The translations under genes were made by a program, and so were the position numbers. Shown piece by piece: positions 1-11,031 of a stretch of 43,024 nucleotides of DNA. Source of the stretch: Sodalis sp. dw_96 (GTDB taxonomy: Bacteria > Pseudomonadota > Gammaproteobacteria > Enterobacterales > Enterobacteriaceae); NCBI RefSeq assembly GCF_018449575.1, contig NZ_JAAVUT010000030.1, positions 1 through 43,024 on the forward strand. The letters run 5' to 3'. Below the pieces are notes generated by a model that was not told the DNA's origin, did not search any database, and saw only the letters and a program-made list of their open reading frames with translations. Positions within the stretch are counted from its first letter, which is position 1, and the number at the start of each line of letters is the position of its first letter.

Positions 1-1
1 A

Positions 2-1743
<1,742 letters not shown>

Positions 1744-1803
1744 TTATGGAAAGGCAATATTCTATCAGATCCCGGATACAAAGCATGCGGCGGTATGCAT
1801 CGG

Positions 1804-2622
1804 TTAAAATAACGAGTCTTGCTGCGGCCAGCCCGGGAACGAACCGATGGCGGGTATCTTTGCTTCAAGCCGCGGCCACAGCCGCTGGGCCAGGCGCGGG
1901 GCCTGGGCAATATCCGGCGTATGGATGAACAGATAGGGCGTCTGATGCCGTTGCCATTCCGGCAGCTTATCCAGCCAGGGCTGAAACAGCCGCAGGCTGT
2001 CATCAATGTCGTCGCCGCCGATATAACGAATCAGCGGCCGGTCGGCGGTAAGCAGCGCATGCACCGGCACCTTGGGTTTTTGCCGTTGCGCCGCCAGCAG
2101 GGCCGGACTGAGGGTGCGGGCAAGGTGAACCGGACGGCTGTCGAGAATCACCCGGTTTATCCCCCGCTCCCGCAGGCCGCGGTTTAACGCCAGCTCATCC
2201 TCGCCTTTGGCGAAAAACCGCTCATGGCGCACTTCCACGCCATAACTGAATGACGGAGAGAGTGCCTCGAGAAAGGTCCACAGGGCGGGAAGATCCTGCG
2301 GCCCGAAGGCCGCAGGCAGTTGCAGCCAGTACTGGCCGATACGATCCGCCAGAGGTTCCAGCGTCTGGTAAAACTGCGCCAGGGGTTGCTGAAAATCGTG
2401 CAGCCCGCCCTGATGGCTGATGGCGGCCGGGAATTTAAAGCAAAACCGGAAACCTTCCGGCGTCATGTCGCGCCAGTCATAGACCCGATTAAGGGCCGGC
2501 AGGGCATAAAGCGTGGTATTCCCTTCCACGCAGTTGAAATAACGCGCGTAATCCGCCAGGGTGCGCATGCCTAATTTGCCCCAGCCGCTGTGCTGCCATT
2601 GCGGCAAGCCGACATACATCAT
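1804..2622 (-). CDS. yecE: DUF72 family protein YecE
   Basis: This is a DUF72 (TIM-barrel-like) protein of unknown biochemical role, 272 residues, the same length as E. coli YecE. Shared blocks include FNCVEGNTTLYALP, FRFCFKFP, RIGQYWLQLPA, YGVEVRH and TPYLFIHTPDIAQAP. An in-frame ATG at 2656-2658 would add twelve residues that have no counterpart in the family, so I prefer the ATG at 2620-2622. It follows yecD by 39 bp on the same strand and is probably cotranscribed with it. The function is not established in any species I know. Confidence 0.93.
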   Translation of the reverse strand: MMYVGLPQWQHSGWGKLGMRTLADYARYFNCVEGNTTLYALPALNRVYDWRDMTPEGFRFCFKFPAAISHQGGLHDFQQPLAQFYQTLEPLADRIGQYWLQLPAAFGPQDLPALWTFLEALSPSFSYGVEVRHERFFAKGEDELALNRGLRERGINRVILDSRPVHLARTLSPALLAAQRQKPKVPVHALLTADRPLIRYIGGDDIDDSLRLFQPWLDKLPEWQRHQTPYLFIHTPDIAQAPRLAQRLWPRLEAKIPAIGSFPGWPQQDSLF

Positions 2623-2661
2623 GGCCTGGCCCCGGGCCGGCCATATCCCGCGAGGCATAAC

Positions 2662-3231
2662 CTACGCCAGGGCGGCAAGCACCTCGTCGCTGCGGCGTAC
2701 CCGGCCGATGCGCGGGAAAATGTTCGCGAAGCTATTATCATGCTGCTCCTTGTTTTGAGCGCTGCACACGTCTTCCACCAAAACCAGCTTAAAACCCATT
2801 TCCCAGGCGTTGCGCGCGGTGGATTCCACGCCGATATTGGTGGAAATGCCCGCCAGTACAATGGTGTCGACGTCGCGGCGACGCAGCTGCATCTCCAGTT
2901 CGGTGCCGTAAAACGCGCCCCACTGACGTTTAATGATGCGGATATCGCTATCCCGCACCTTCAGCTCATCGGGAAATTCCCACCAGTTTTCCGGTAATCC
3001 GTTGCCGCCCATAACGGCGTCCACCGGTTGTTTCAAGGCTTCGGCGAAATCCGGCGACCAGCCCACCCGCACCAGAAACACCGGCGCGCCGATCTCACGG
3101 AAGCGCTGGGCCAACTGCCCGGCTTTGGTCACCACCTGCTGGGCGCTATGCGGACCACCGGCAAAGGGCAGTATACCCTGTTGTAAATCAATCAATACCA
3201 GTGCGCTACCTTTGGGATCGAGTTCCAGCAT
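2662..3231 (-). CDS. yecD: isochorismatase-family hydrolase YecD
   Basis: This is a 189-residue isochorismatase-fold protein matching E. coli YecD. The general-base Asp in [11 protein letters not shown] and the Lys of the [13 protein letters not shown] block are present. In the loop [12 protein letters not shown] the position that carries the catalytic Cys in nicotinamidase-type members is Gly, as in E. coli YecD and in true isochorismatases, so it should not act as a cysteine hydrolase. The substrate is unknown. The start ATG at 3229-3231 is preceded by a good AGGAG-type ribosome site. It lies upstream of yecE on the same strand. Confidence 0.93.
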   Translation of the reverse strand: MLELDPKGSALVLIDLQQGILPFAGGPHSAQQVVTKAGQLAQRFREIGAPVFLVRVGWSPDFAEALKQPVDAVMGGNGLPENWWEFPDELKVRDSDIRIIKRQWGAFYGTELEMQLRRRDVDTIVLAGISTNIGVESTARNAWEMGFKLVLVEDVCSAQNKEQHDNSFANIFPRIGRVRRSDEVLAALA

Positions 3232-3360
3232 AATACCTCTCCTGTAATTAACAAAACCGTACCAAGGGGTGTCGGTCTATTCAGCTTGTGACCGGGAAAG
3301 GGTATGTTAGTCGAAGGGTATGGGAATAGCCCTCGAGGGAAAAATTTTGTTAATAAATAT

Positions 3361-3485
3361 ATACCTTAAATAATTCGAGTTGCAGGAAGGCGGCAACGCA
3401 GCGAATCCCCAGGAGCTTACTCAAGTAAGTGACTGGGGTGAGTGAGGAAGGCCAACGTACCTGTAACTTGAAGTATGATAGGTAT
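3361..3485. repeat. ERIC element (about 125 bp) upstream of aspS
   Basis: This is an enterobacterial repetitive intergenic consensus element. It contains the diagnostic core GCGAATCCCCAGGAGCTTAC and AAGTAAGTGACTGGGGTGAG, and its ends ATACC and GGTAT are inverted repeats, with TTCGAGTTGCAGG pairing imperfectly with CCTGTAACTTGAA. A second, longer copy lies at 21982-22180. It sits in the 509-bp space between the divergent yecD and aspS genes. The rest of that space holds the short repeat at 3623-3682 and a TATAAT hexamer at 3558-3563 that could be an aspS -10 box. Confidence 0.95.
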
Positions 3486-3622
3486 TTAATGATTAATTAT
3501 TTGTCCTGACCATGCGGGGGGATGGCCTTCGGGCTTATCCTATGAATGAAATTACTTTATAATGGCCGCCTTTCTATTGCCGGCACAATGCCAAGGCACA
3601 GCCGTCAGACCCAATTAATGAA

Positions 3623-3682
3623 TATACCCAATAGCTTTCAAGTTGCAGCCGACACAGCCGCAGCTTGAAAGATGCAGGTATA
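3623..3682. repeat. 60-bp palindromic repeat, ERIC-arm type, copy 1
   Basis: The element is bounded by TATACC and GGTATA, with inner arms TTTCAAG (3636-3642) and CTTGAAA (3664-3670). It closely resembles 32710-32770. Both look like the two ends of an ERIC-like element joined without the central GGGG/CCCC core. It lies about 60 bp before the aspS start and would be in the 5' leader if transcription starts near 3570. Confidence 0.8.
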
Positions 3683-3740
3683 ACGGCCTTTACCCGCTTA
3701 AGATGGCAGGACGGCATTGGCTTAATTTTAAGGATATGTG

Positions 3741-5531
3741 ATGCGTACTGTATATTGCGGACAGCTCAATCTGTCCCATGTTGGCCGGGAAGTAACCTTG
3801 TGCGGTTGGGTCAACCGTCGCCGGGACCTCGGCGGGCTGATTTTTATCGACATGCGTGATCGTGAAGGATTGGTGCAGGTTTTCTTCGATCCCGATCGAC
3901 AGGATGCGTTCGCCCGCGCGGCGGAACTGCGCAACGAATTTTGTATTCAGCTTACCGGTACGGTAAGGGCGCGGCCCGACAGTCAAATCAACAGCGAAAT
4001 GGCCACCGGCGAAGTAGAAGTGCTGGCAACGTCGCTGACCGTCTTTAACCGTTCCGAGCCGCTGCCGCTGGATTCCAATCAAAACAATACCGAAGAGCAG
4101 CGGCTGAAATACCGTTACCTGGATTTGCGCCGTCCGGAAATGGCGGCGCGTTTGAAAGCCCGCGCCCGCATCTGCGCCTTTGTGCGCCGGTTTATGGACG
4201 GCGAGGGATTTCTGGATATTGAAACGCCGATGCTGACTAAAGCGACGCCTGAAGGCGCGCGCGATTATCTGGTGCCCAGCCGGGTTCATAAAGGCAAATT
4301 CTACGCATTGCCGCAGTCTCCGCAGCTCTTCAAGCAGCTGCTGATGATGTCCGGCTTCGACAGGTATTACCAAATCGTCAAATGCTTCCGCGACGAAGAC
4401 CTGCGAGCCGACCGACAGCCCGAATTCACCCAGATTGACGTGGAAACCTCCTTTATGACCGCGCCCCAGGTGCGGGAAGTCATGGAACGGTTAATCCGCG
4501 AACTCTGGCAGGAAATCAAAGGCGTTGACCTGGGTGCGTTCCCGGTAATGACCTACGCCGAAGCCATGCGCCGCTTCGGTTCAGACAAACCCGATTTGCG
4601 CAACCCGATGGAAATCGTCGATGTCGGCGATCTGGTGAAAAATCTTGAATTCAAGGTTTTCTCGGGTCCGGCCAATGACGATAAAGGGCGGGTGGCGGCG
4701 ATCCGCGTACCCGGCGGCGCGAAGTTAAGCCGCAAAAATATTGACGAGTACGCCAAGTTTATCGAAATTTACGGCGCCAAAGGTCTGGCCTATATTAAGG
4801 TTAATACGCGCTCGGCGGGTCTGGAAGGGGTGCAAAGTCCCCTCGCCAAATTCCTCGACGCCGGCGTGCTGGAGTCGATTTTAACGCGCGTCGAAGCCCA
4901 GGACGGCGACATGATTTTTTTCGGCGCCGATCGCGCCAAGATAACCACCGATGCATTGGGGGCGCTGCGCCTGAAACTGGGTCGCGACCTGCATATCACC
5001 GACGAACAGCGTTGGGCGCCGCTGTGGGTCATTGATTTCCCGATGTTCGAACAGGACGACGAAGGCGGACTGGCCGCCATGCATCACCCCTTTACCGCGC
5101 CGCTGGATATCGACCCGCAGGCGCTGGCGGCCGATCCGCTGTCGGTGGTGGCCAATGCATACGATATGGTATTAAACGGCTATGAAGTAGGGGGGGGGTC
5201 GGTGCGTATCCATCGCAGCGAAATGCAGCAAACGGTGTTCGGCATCCTGGGCATCGACGAACAGCAGCAGCGGGACAAGTTCGGCTTCCTGCTGGATGCG
5301 CTGAAATACGGTACCCCGCCTCATGCGGGACTGGCTTTCGGCCTGGATCGCCTGGTGATGCTGCTGACCGGCACCGACAATATCCGCGACGTCATCGCAT
5401 TCCCCAAAACCACCGCCGCGGCCGATCCCATGACCGATGCGCCGAGTTTCGGTAATCCCGACGCGCTGGCGGAATTGTCTATCGCCTTTATCGGCAAAGG
5501 CAAGGAAGCGGCGGAACGCGGACGGCAATAA
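3741..5531 (+). CDS. aspS: aspartyl-tRNA synthetase
   Basis: This is a class IIb aminoacyl-tRNA synthetase charging tRNA-Asp, 596 residues against 590 in E. coli, with near identity over most of the length. The N-terminal OB-fold anticodon domain contains [13 protein letters not shown]. Class II motif 2 is seen at [16 protein letters not shown] and motif 3 at [15 protein letters not shown]; the bacterial GAD insertion domain lies between them. The frame also opens with a GTG at 3738, but the ATG at 3741 matches the family start and has AAGGA about seven bases upstream. A run of nine G at the VGGGS codons is a slippage-prone tract. nudB follows without any gap. Confidence 0.98.
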   Translation: MRTVYCGQLNLSHVGREVTLCGWVNRRRDLGGLIFIDMRDREGLVQVFFDPDRQDAFARAAELRNEFCIQLTGTVRARPDSQINSEMATGEVEVLATSLTVFNRSEPLPLDSNQNNTEEQRLKYRYLDLRRPEMAARLKARARICAFVRRFMDGEGFLDIETPMLTKATPEGARDYLVPSRVHKGKFYALPQSPQLFKQLLMMSGFDRYYQIVKCFRDEDLRADRQPEFTQIDVETSFMTAPQVREVMERLIRELWQEIKGVDLGAFPVMTYAEAMRRFGSDKPDLRNPMEIVDVGDLVKNLEFKVFSGPANDDKGRVAAIRVPGGAKLSRKNIDEYAKFIEIYGAKGLAYIKVNTRSAGLEGVQSPLAKFLDAGVLESILTRVEAQDGDMIFFGADRAKITTDALGALRLKLGRDLHITDEQRWAPLWVIDFPMFEQDDEGGLAAMHHPFTAPLDIDPQALAADPLSVVANAYDMVLNGYEVGGGSVRIHRSEMQQTVFGILGIDEQQQRDKFGFLLDALKYGTPPHAGLAFGLDRLVMLLTGTDNIRDVIAFPKTTAAADPMTDAPSFGNPDALAELSIAFIGKGKEAAERGRQ

Positions 5532-5975
5532 ATGACCTGGAAGCGTCCGGTTTCGGTGTTGATTGTGATTTACGCCCGGGATAGCGGCCGGGTATTGATG
5601 ATGCAGCGCCGGGACGACCCCGAGTTCTGGCAGTCGGTCACCGGCAGCTTGGAAGGGGATGAAACTCCCGCTGAGGCGGCAAAACGGGAAGTCTGCGAGG
5701 AAACCGGCATCAATATTGATGCCGAGTGTCTGCAACTGCTGGATTGTGAGCGTTGCGTCGAGTTTGAAATTTTCAGTCATTTGCGCCACCGATATGCGCC
5801 GGGAGTGACGCGTAATACAGAATATTGGTTCAGTTTGACGCTACCCTCTGAGCGTAAGCCGGAGATAAGCGAGCATCTTGCTTTTCAATGGCTCAATGCC
5901 GCGCAGGCTGCTTTACTGACCAAATCCTGGAGTAATCGGCAGGCGATTGAAGAATTTGTTATTTATCCGGCCTGA
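5532..5975 (+). CDS. nudB: dihydroneopterin triphosphate diphosphatase NudB
   Basis: This Nudix hydrolase removes pyrophosphate from dihydroneopterin triphosphate in folate synthesis. The 147-residue protein has a perfect Nudix box at residues 38-60 (G-x5-E-x7-REVCEETGI) and the family blocks [20 protein letters not shown] and [12 protein letters not shown] found in E. coli NudB (150). The start codon directly follows the aspS stop, so translation is probably coupled, and the order aspS-nudB-yebC-ruvC is that of E. coli. Confidence 0.96.
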   Translation: MTWKRPVSVLIVIYARDSGRVLMMQRRDDPEFWQSVTGSLEGDETPAEAAKREVCEETGINIDAECLQLLDCERCVEFEIFSHLRHRYAPGVTRNTEYWFSLTLPSERKPEISEHLAFQWLNAAQAALLTKSWSNRQAIEEFVIYPA

Positions 5976-5998
5976 AAAGGCTTATTTCGGAGAGAGTT

Positions 5999-6742
5999 AT
6001 GTCAGGTCATAGCAAGTGGGCCAATACCAAGCATCGCAAAGCGGCCCAAGACAGTAAACGCGGCAAGGTTTTCACCAAAATCATCCGTGAATTGGTGACC
6101 GCCGCACGGCTTGGCGGCGGCGACGTGGGATCCAATCCCCGACTGCGCGCCGCGGTGGATAAGGCCCTGGCCAATAACATGACGCGCGACACCCTGACCC
6201 GAGCCATTGCCCGGGGCGTGGGCGGCGAAGATGATACCCCGATGGAAACCATCGTTTATGAAGGCTATGGCCCCGGTGGGACGGCGGTAATGGTGGAGTG
6301 TCTGAGCGACAATCGCAACCGTACCGTTTCCGAGGTGCGTCACGCCTTTACCAAAACCGGCGGCAACCTCGGTACCGACGGCTCGGTTTCTTATCTGTTC
6401 ACCAAAAAAGGCGTTATCTCCTTTGCGCCGGGCATGGACGAAGATCGGGTGATGGATGCGGCGCTGGAAGCCGGGGCGGACGACGTGGTCACCTATGACG
6501 ACGGCGCCATTGACGTGTACACCACGCCGGAGACCTTCGGTTCGGTGAAAGATGCGTTGGAAGCGGCCGGTTTGCGCGCCGAGGAATCCGAGGTGGCGCT
6601 GATTCCGTCCACCAAGGCGGATTTGGACGAGGAGACCGCGCCCAAGCTGCTGCGACTGATAGATTTGCTGGAAGATTCGGACGATGTGCAGGAAGTCTAT
6701 CACAACGGCGAAATTTCCGACGAGGTGGCGGCGACCCTGTGA
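5999..6742 (+). CDS. yebC: YebC/TACO1-family protein
   Basis: This 247-residue YebC-family protein matches E. coli YebC (246). The N-terminal signature [18 protein letters not shown] is intact, as are the GYGPGG and [12 protein letters not shown] blocks. YebC-family proteins are linked to the translation of polyproline stretches, as for mitochondrial TACO1, and are also described as DNA-binding regulators. The ATG at 5999 has CGGAGAGAG a few bases upstream. It sits 23 bp after nudB and 46 bp before ruvC on the same strand, suggesting one transcript. Confidence 0.96.
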   Translation: MSGHSKWANTKHRKAAQDSKRGKVFTKIIRELVTAARLGGGDVGSNPRLRAAVDKALANNMTRDTLTRAIARGVGGEDDTPMETIVYEGYGPGGTAVMVECLSDNRNRTVSEVRHAFTKTGGNLGTDGSVSYLFTKKGVISFAPGMDEDRVMDAALEAGADDVVTYDDGAIDVYTTPETFGSVKDALEAAGLRAEESEVALIPSTKADLDEETAPKLLRLIDLLEDSDDVQEVYHNGEISDEVAATL

Positions 6743-6788
6743 CCGGCATGCGGCCATGGCCGCCGAAACCGGCGGCCGGTACCGGACG

Positions 6789-7310
6789 ATGACAATTATT
6801 CTCGGTATCGACCCCGGTTCGCGTATTACCGGTTACGGTATCATTCGTCAGCAGGGGCGGGTGCTTACCTATCTTGGCAGCGGCTGTATCCGCACCAAGG
6901 TGGATGATTTGCCCACCCGGCTGCAGCTGATTTATGCCGGAGTCAGTGAGATCATCACGCAGTTTCAACCGGATTTTTTCGCCATAGAGCAGGTATTCAT
7001 GGCGAAAAATGCCGATTCGGCGCTAAAACTCGGCCAGGCGCGCGGGGTGGCCATCGTGGCGGCCATGAACCAGTCGCTGCCGGTGTTCGAATACGCCGCC
7101 CGCCAGGTTAAACAGACCGTGGTGGGCAATGGCTCGGCGGATAAAAGCCAGGTGCAGCATATGGTGCGGGTATTGCTCAAGCTGCCCGCCAGCCCGCAGG
7201 CGGATGCCGCCGACGCGCTGGCCATCGCCATTACCCATTGCCATGTCAGCCAGAACGCCATACGGGCGGGCAACAGCCGGTTGAATCTGGCCCGCGGTCG
7301 GTTAAGCTGA
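6789..7310 (+). CDS. ruvC: Holliday junction resolvase RuvC
   Basis: RuvC cuts Holliday junctions on RuvAB-bound DNA. The protein is 173 residues, identical in length to E. coli RuvC. The acidic active site is complete: Asp8 in GIDPGSR, Glu67 in FAIEQVF, and the two Asp of DAADALAIA. The frame is open upstream to 6684, but the ATG at 6789 gives the family start [10 protein letters not shown]; its Shine-Dalgarno is weak (GGACG), in keeping with readthrough from yebC. It lies upstream of, and separate from, the LexA-controlled ruvAB unit. Confidence 0.97.
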   Translation: MTIILGIDPGSRITGYGIIRQQGRVLTYLGSGCIRTKVDDLPTRLQLIYAGVSEIITQFQPDFFAIEQVFMAKNADSALKLGQARGVAIVAAMNQSLPVFEYAARQVKQTVVGNGSADKSQVQHMVRVLLKLPASPQADAADALAIAITHCHVSQNAIRAGNSRLNLARGRLS

Positions 7311-7393
7311 GGGCTGTCGCCAGCCCGGAGGCGGGCCATGCCGGCCGGGCACGATTTAAATCCGGCGCGCAGCGGGCCTACCATGCTATAAGG

Positions 7394-7409
7394 CTGTATA
7401 TTCAAACAG
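7394..7409. promoter_or_regulatory. LexA (SOS) box, distal, upstream of ruvAB
   Basis: CTGTATATTCAAACAG fits the LexA operator pattern CTG-N10-CAG with the usual AT-rich centre. It lies 84 bp after the ruvC stop and 252 bp before ruvA. A 98-bp palindromic repeat separates it from the proximal box. A TATAAG hexamer at 7386-7391 beside it could be part of a promoter. Whether it still acts on ruvA is not visible from sequence. Confidence 0.75.
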
Positions 7410-7439
7410 CCTGAGTTTATTGACAAAGTGCCCGGTCGA

Positions 7440-7537
7440 GACAGGCTGCTAGATCGTAAACACGCCGTGAACCCTTCCCTGGGGGCTCGATCCGCGCCAT
7501 CCCTGGCGCGGACGGTTTACTCTTCTAGCAGCCTGTC
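7440..7537. repeat. 98-bp palindromic repeat, copy 1 (in the ruvC-ruvA space)
   Basis: Perfect 14-bp inverted ends (GACAGGCTGCTAGA at 7440-7453, its complement at 7524-7537) flank a 70-bp core that contains GTAAAC/GTTTAC and an inner hairpin CCGCGCC-AGGGAT-GGCGCGG. The core is about 67/70 identical, in opposite orientation, to 14506-14575. No reading frame is carried. It is a non-coding palindromic element able to fold into a long hairpin, placed between the two LexA boxes. Confidence 0.85.
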
Positions 7538-7578
7538 CCTCCTTATTAACTCCGAACACGTTTGTCAGCAGTATGAGG

Positions 7579-7594
7579 CTGGATATTCATCCAG
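7579..7594. promoter_or_regulatory. LexA (SOS) box, proximal, ruvAB operator
   Basis: CTGGATATTCATCCAG is CTG-N10-CAG and differs by little from the E. coli ruvA operator (CTGGATATCTATCCAG). TTGTCA at 7562-7567 and TATTCA at 7584-7589 form a possible promoter overlapped by the box, so LexA bound here would block ruvAB transcription until DNA damage. Confidence 0.88.
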
Positions 7595-7660
7595 CCTTTA
7601 TTATGTTATAAGTGTTACCCATCGGTCGCTGACAAAACGACAAACTAAAGGAAGGTCAAC

Positions 7661-8278
7661 GTGATTGGACGCCTGAGAGGCATCATTCTGGAAAAGCAGC
7701 CCCCGCAGGTATTGCTTGAGGTTCAGGGAGTGGGCTACGAAGTGCAAATGCCCATGACCTGCTTTTACGTCCTGCCGGAAACCGGAAAGGAAGCGGTGGT
7801 GTATACCCACTTTGTGGTGCGGGAGGACGCGCAGCTGCTGTTTGGTTTCACCAACCGGCAGGAGCGCGCCTTATTTCGCGAACTGATTAAAGTCAACGGC
7901 GTCGGTCCGAAGCTGGCGCTGGCTATTCTCTCCGGCATGTCGGCTCAACAGTTTGTCAATACGGTGGAGCGCCAGGAAATCAGCGCCTTGATCAAACTTC
8001 CCGGCGTCGGCACCAAAACCGCCGAGCGGCTGGTGGTGGAAATGAAAGACCGCTTTAAAGGCATGAACGGCGAATTATTCGCCCTCGGCGGCGGCGATAT
8101 TCCTCTCAGCACGCCCGCTGCCGCCGAGTCGGCGGACGATCCTGAATCCGAAGCGGTTGCCGCCTTGGTGTCATTAGGTTATAAACCTCAGGAGGCCAGC
8201 CGGATGGTGAGCAAAGTGGCGCGGCCGGATGCCGACTGTGAATCGTTGATCCGCGACGCCTTGCGTGCCGCGCTGTGA
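7661..8278 (+). CDS. ruvA: Holliday junction DNA-binding protein RuvA
   Basis: RuvA binds four-way junctions as a tetramer and loads RuvB. The protein is 205 residues (E. coli 203). It shows the N-terminal OB domain ([20 protein letters not shown]), tandem helix-hairpin-helix motifs ([12 protein letters not shown] and [12 protein letters not shown]), an acidic linker, and a C-terminal RuvB-binding domain ending in ALRAAL. The start is GTG at 7661 with AAGGAAGG seven bases upstream. ruvB follows after eight bases. Expression is expected to be SOS-controlled through the box at 7579. Confidence 0.97.
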   Translation: MIGRLRGIILEKQPPQVLLEVQGVGYEVQMPMTCFYVLPETGKEAVVYTHFVVREDAQLLFGFTNRQERALFRELIKVNGVGPKLALAILSGMSAQQFVNTVERQEISALIKLPGVGTKTAERLVVEMKDRFKGMNGELFALGGGDIPLSTPAAAESADDPESEAVAALVSLGYKPQEASRMVSKVARPDADCESLIRDALRAAL

Positions 8279-8286
8279 GGTAAAGG

Positions 8287-9294
8287 ATGATTGAAGCAGA
8301 TCGTTTAATGTCCCCTTCCGTGGTGATCCCTGACGAGGTGGTGGATAGGGCCATTCGCCCGAAAACCCTCGACGATTACATCGGGCAGCCGCACGTGCGC
8401 GAGCAAATGGAGATTTTTATCCAGGCGGCGAAGCTGCGCGGCGATGCATTGGACCATCTGCTGATATTCGGCCCCCCCGGGCTGGGTAAAACCACCCTGG
8501 CCAATATCGTCGCCAATGAAATGGGTGTGAATCTACGCACCACTTCCGGACCGATCCTGGAAAAACCGGGCGATCTGGCGGCCATGCTCACCAATCTTGA
8601 ACCTCACGATGTGCTGTTTATCGATGAAATCCATCGCCTCTCCCCGGTGGTGGAGGAAATTCTGTATCCGGCGATGGAAGATTATCAGCTGGATATCATG
8701 ATTGGCGACGGCCCGGCGGCCCGGTCGATTAAGATTGAGCTGCCGCCGTTTACCCTGGTGGGCGCCACCACCCGGGCCGGTTCCCTGACCTCGCCCCTGC
8801 GCGATCGTTTCGGTATCGTGCAGCGCCTGGAGTTCTATCAGGTCGCCGATCTGCAGCATATCGTGAAACGCAGCGCAGATTGCCTTGAATTAAGCATCAC
8901 CGAATCCGGCGCCCATGAAATCGCCAAACGGGCGCGGGGTACGCCTCGTATCGCCAATCGGCTGCTGCGGCGGGTGCGGGATTTTGCAGAAGTGCGCGCC
9001 CAGGGCATCATTACCGATGATGTGGCGGTGAATGCCCTGGATATGCTGAACGTGGATACTGAAGGGTTCGACTTTATGGACCGGAAGCTGCTGCTGGCCA
9101 TAATCGATAAATTCGTCGGCGGCCCGGTGGGACTGGATAACCTGGCGGCGGCCATCGGCGAAGAGAAGGAAACCATTGAAGATGTGCTGGAACCGTTTCT
9201 CATCCAGCAGGGGTTTATCCAGCGCACCTCGCGGGGGCGTATCGCCACCGCCCATGCCTATAAGCATTTCGGCATCGTGCGCGACGAGCTGTAA
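8287..9294 (+). CDS. ruvB: Holliday junction helicase ATPase RuvB
   Basis: RuvB is the AAA+ motor that drives branch migration. The protein is 335 residues (E. coli 336). Walker [11 protein letters not shown] spans residues 61-70, the Walker B DEIH begins at residue 113, the sensor region is [17 protein letters not shown], and a C-terminal winged-helix domain follows. The start ATG at 8287 has GAGG/AAGG upstream and lies eight bases after ruvA. The 125 bp between ruvB and the converging znuB hold no gene or clear terminator that I can see. Confidence 0.98.
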   Translation: MIEADRLMSPSVVIPDEVVDRAIRPKTLDDYIGQPHVREQMEIFIQAAKLRGDALDHLLIFGPPGLGKTTLANIVANEMGVNLRTTSGPILEKPGDLAAMLTNLEPHDVLFIDEIHRLSPVVEEILYPAMEDYQLDIMIGDGPAARSIKIELPPFTLVGATTRAGSLTSPLRDRFGIVQRLEFYQVADLQHIVKRSADCLELSITESGAHEIAKRARGTPRIANRLLRRVRDFAEVRAQGIITDDVAVNALDMLNVDTEGFDFMDRKLLLAIIDKFVGGPVGLDNLAAAIGEEKETIEDVLEPFLIQQGFIQRTSRGRIATAHAYKHFGIVRDEL

Positions 9295-9419
9295 AGGCCG
9301 GTCGCCGGTTTCATTGCCATCGCGCTGCAAAACGCGCGCTGGAACGGCGGGGCTCACCTTGAGGGTCTTTCAGCCTGGAAGCCGCTTCTCAAGGCTATAT
9401 GTCTCCACTCCGACGGGAT

Positions 9420-10205
9420 TCAGGCCCGCTGGCGGCTGAACAAACTGAGCAAAAACAGCACCGAGGCGCAAAGCACCACCGACGGACCGGCGGGGGTGTC
9501 GTAAAAGGCGGAGAAGGTCAGTCCGCCGGTGACGGCAATCATGCCGGCGGCTACGGCCAATAACGCCATCTGTTCGGGGGTGCGGGAAAACCGGCGGGCG
9601 GCGGCGGCCGGAATGATCAGCAACGATGTGATGATAAGGGCGCCGACAAACTTCATCGCCAGCCCGATGGTGAGCGCGGTCAGCAGCATCAGCAGCAGCT
9701 TGACCCGGGGCAGGCGGATGCCGTCCACATGGGCCAGCTCCGGGCTGATGGTGACCGACAGCAGCGCCCGCCACTGCCAGGCCAGCAATCCGAGCACCAC
9801 CGCCTCACCGCAGGCAATCAGCACGATATCGTCGAGTGTCACCGACAGCAAATCGCCGAACAGATAGGCCATCAAGTCCACCCGCACATTGGACATCAGA
9901 CTGACCACCACCAGCCCCAGTGAGAGCGCGCTGTGCGCCATTATCCCCAGCACGGTGTCAATGGCCAGCTGCGGGAAGCGTTCCAGCCACACCAGGCCCA
10001 ACGCCAATGCCAGCGTCACCCCGATCACCGCGTAAAACGGATTGATATTCAGCAACAATCCGAAAGCCACCCCCAACAACGATGCATGGGCCAGGGTATC
10101 GCCGAAATAGGACATCTTGCGCCAGACCACGAACGACCCCAACGGACCCGCCGCCATGGCCAGCAGCACGCCGGCCAGCCAGCCCGGCAATAACAGCGCT
10201 AGCAT
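9420..10205 (-). CDS. znuB: zinc ABC transporter permease ZnuB
   Basis: ZnuB is the inner-membrane permease of the high-affinity zinc importer ZnuABC. From the ATG at 10205 it is 261 residues, exactly the E. coli length, with eight or so hydrophobic segments and the ABC-3 family blocks [14 protein letters not shown] (the loop that contacts ZnuC) and MKFVGALLI-like helices. The frame is open for 53 more codons upstream, but these read the end of znuC in another frame and have no homology. The gene overlaps the znuC stop by seven bases. Confidence 0.96.
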   Translation of the reverse strand: MLALLLPGWLAGVLLAMAAGPLGSFVVWRKMSYFGDTLAHASLLGVAFGLLLNINPFYAVIGVTLALALGLVWLERFPQLAIDTVLGIMAHSALSLGLVVVSLMSNVRVDLMAYLFGDLLSVTLDDIVLIACGEAVVLGLLAWQWRALLSVTISPELAHVDGIRLPRVKLLLMLLTALTIGLAMKFVGALIITSLLIIPAAAARRFSRTPEQMALLAVAAGMIAVTGGLTFSAFYDTPAGPSVVLCASVLFLLSLFSRQRA

Positions 10206-10957
10206 ATCCGGCAGCTCTCCTGCTCCGCCACCACCTGTCCTTGCAGATCGTGACCATGGTTGTGGTGATGGCGGTAGACCGCCAGCTGCTCCGCGCCCTG
10301 ATAGCCGAACATCGCGATAAATTCGGGATGGGCGGAAACGATTTCCGGCGTGCCCGAGCAGCAAATATGCTGGTTAAGACACAACACTTCATCGGTTTTG
10401 GCCATAACCAAATGCAGGTCATGGGAAACCATCAGGACCCCACAGCCCAGGGTATGGCGAATTTGATGGATGAGATCATAGAGCGCCACCTGACCGGCGA
10501 TATCAACGCCCTGGGTCGGTTCATCCAGCACCAGCAACTGCGGTCGGTTAAGCAGGGCGCGGGCCAACAGCACCCGCTGCATCTCGCCGCCGGACAGTTT
10601 CTGCATCGGTTGCGCCAGCAGATGGCCCGCGTGCACCCGCGCCAGCACCTCGGGCAGGTCCTGTTTTTTCACCCCCGGCCGCAGGCGCATAAAACGCTCC
10701 ACCGTCAGGGGCAGGGTAGTGTCCAGATAGATTTTTTGCGGGACATAACCGATACGCAGTCTGTCATCCCGCAGCAGCGTGCCCTGGTCGGCGGGTATCA
10801 GGCCGAGCACCACCCGCACCAGCGTGGATTTGCCGGCGCCGTTGGGACCCACCAGCGTCAGGATCTGCCCGGCGCGCAGGGAAAAGGAGATATCGCTGAG
10901 GACTCGCCTGGCGCCGAAACTGACGGAAATATGTTTGAGAGTGACCAGAGTAGACAT
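10199..10957 (-). CDS. znuC: zinc ABC transporter ATP-binding protein ZnuC
   Basis: ZnuC powers zinc import. The 252-residue ABC ATPase shows Walker A GPNGAGKS, the signature [16 protein letters not shown], Walker [11 protein letters not shown] and the switch His in VSHDLH. The His-rich C-terminal tail ([10 protein letters not shown]) is typical of ZnuC and may sense zinc. It is divergent from znuA across a 74-bp region holding a Zur operator and is followed by znuB with a seven-base overlap. Confidence 0.97.
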   Translation of the reverse strand: MSTLVTLKHISVSFGARRVLSDISFSLRAGQILTLVGPNGAGKSTLVRVVLGLIPADQGTLLRDDRLRIGYVPQKIYLDTTLPLTVERFMRLRPGVKKQDLPEVLARVHAGHLLAQPMQKLSGGEMQRVLLARALLNRPQLLVLDEPTQGVDIAGQVALYDLIHQIRHTLGCGVLMVSHDLHLVMAKTDEVLCLNQHICCSGTPEIVSAHPEFIAMFGYQGAEQLAVYRHHHNHGHDLQGQVVAEQESCRIC

Positions 10958-10983
10958 GATGATTACGGTTGCGAAACGGCTAG

Positions 10984-11001
10984 GATGTTATAATATCACA
11001 C
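10984..11001. promoter_or_regulatory. Zur operator between znuC and znuA
   Basis: GATGTTATAATATCACAC matches the core of the E. coli znu Zur box (TGTTATAATATCACA is identical). It is centred in the divergent promoter region, so zinc-loaded Zur should repress znuCB and znuA together. Confidence 0.88.
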
Positions 11002-11031
11002 GCCCAAGTGTTGCCGAAGAGAATTATCGCT

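Noticed and set aside
2662-3231. YecD as a functional cysteine hydrolase (nicotinamidase type)
   Set aside because: The nucleophile Cys position is Gly, so only an isochorismatase-like role is compatible.
6002-6757. 251-codon frame antisense to yebC
   Set aside because: It covers yebC almost exactly on the other strand. yebC is a certain gene, and the antisense protein has no family features.
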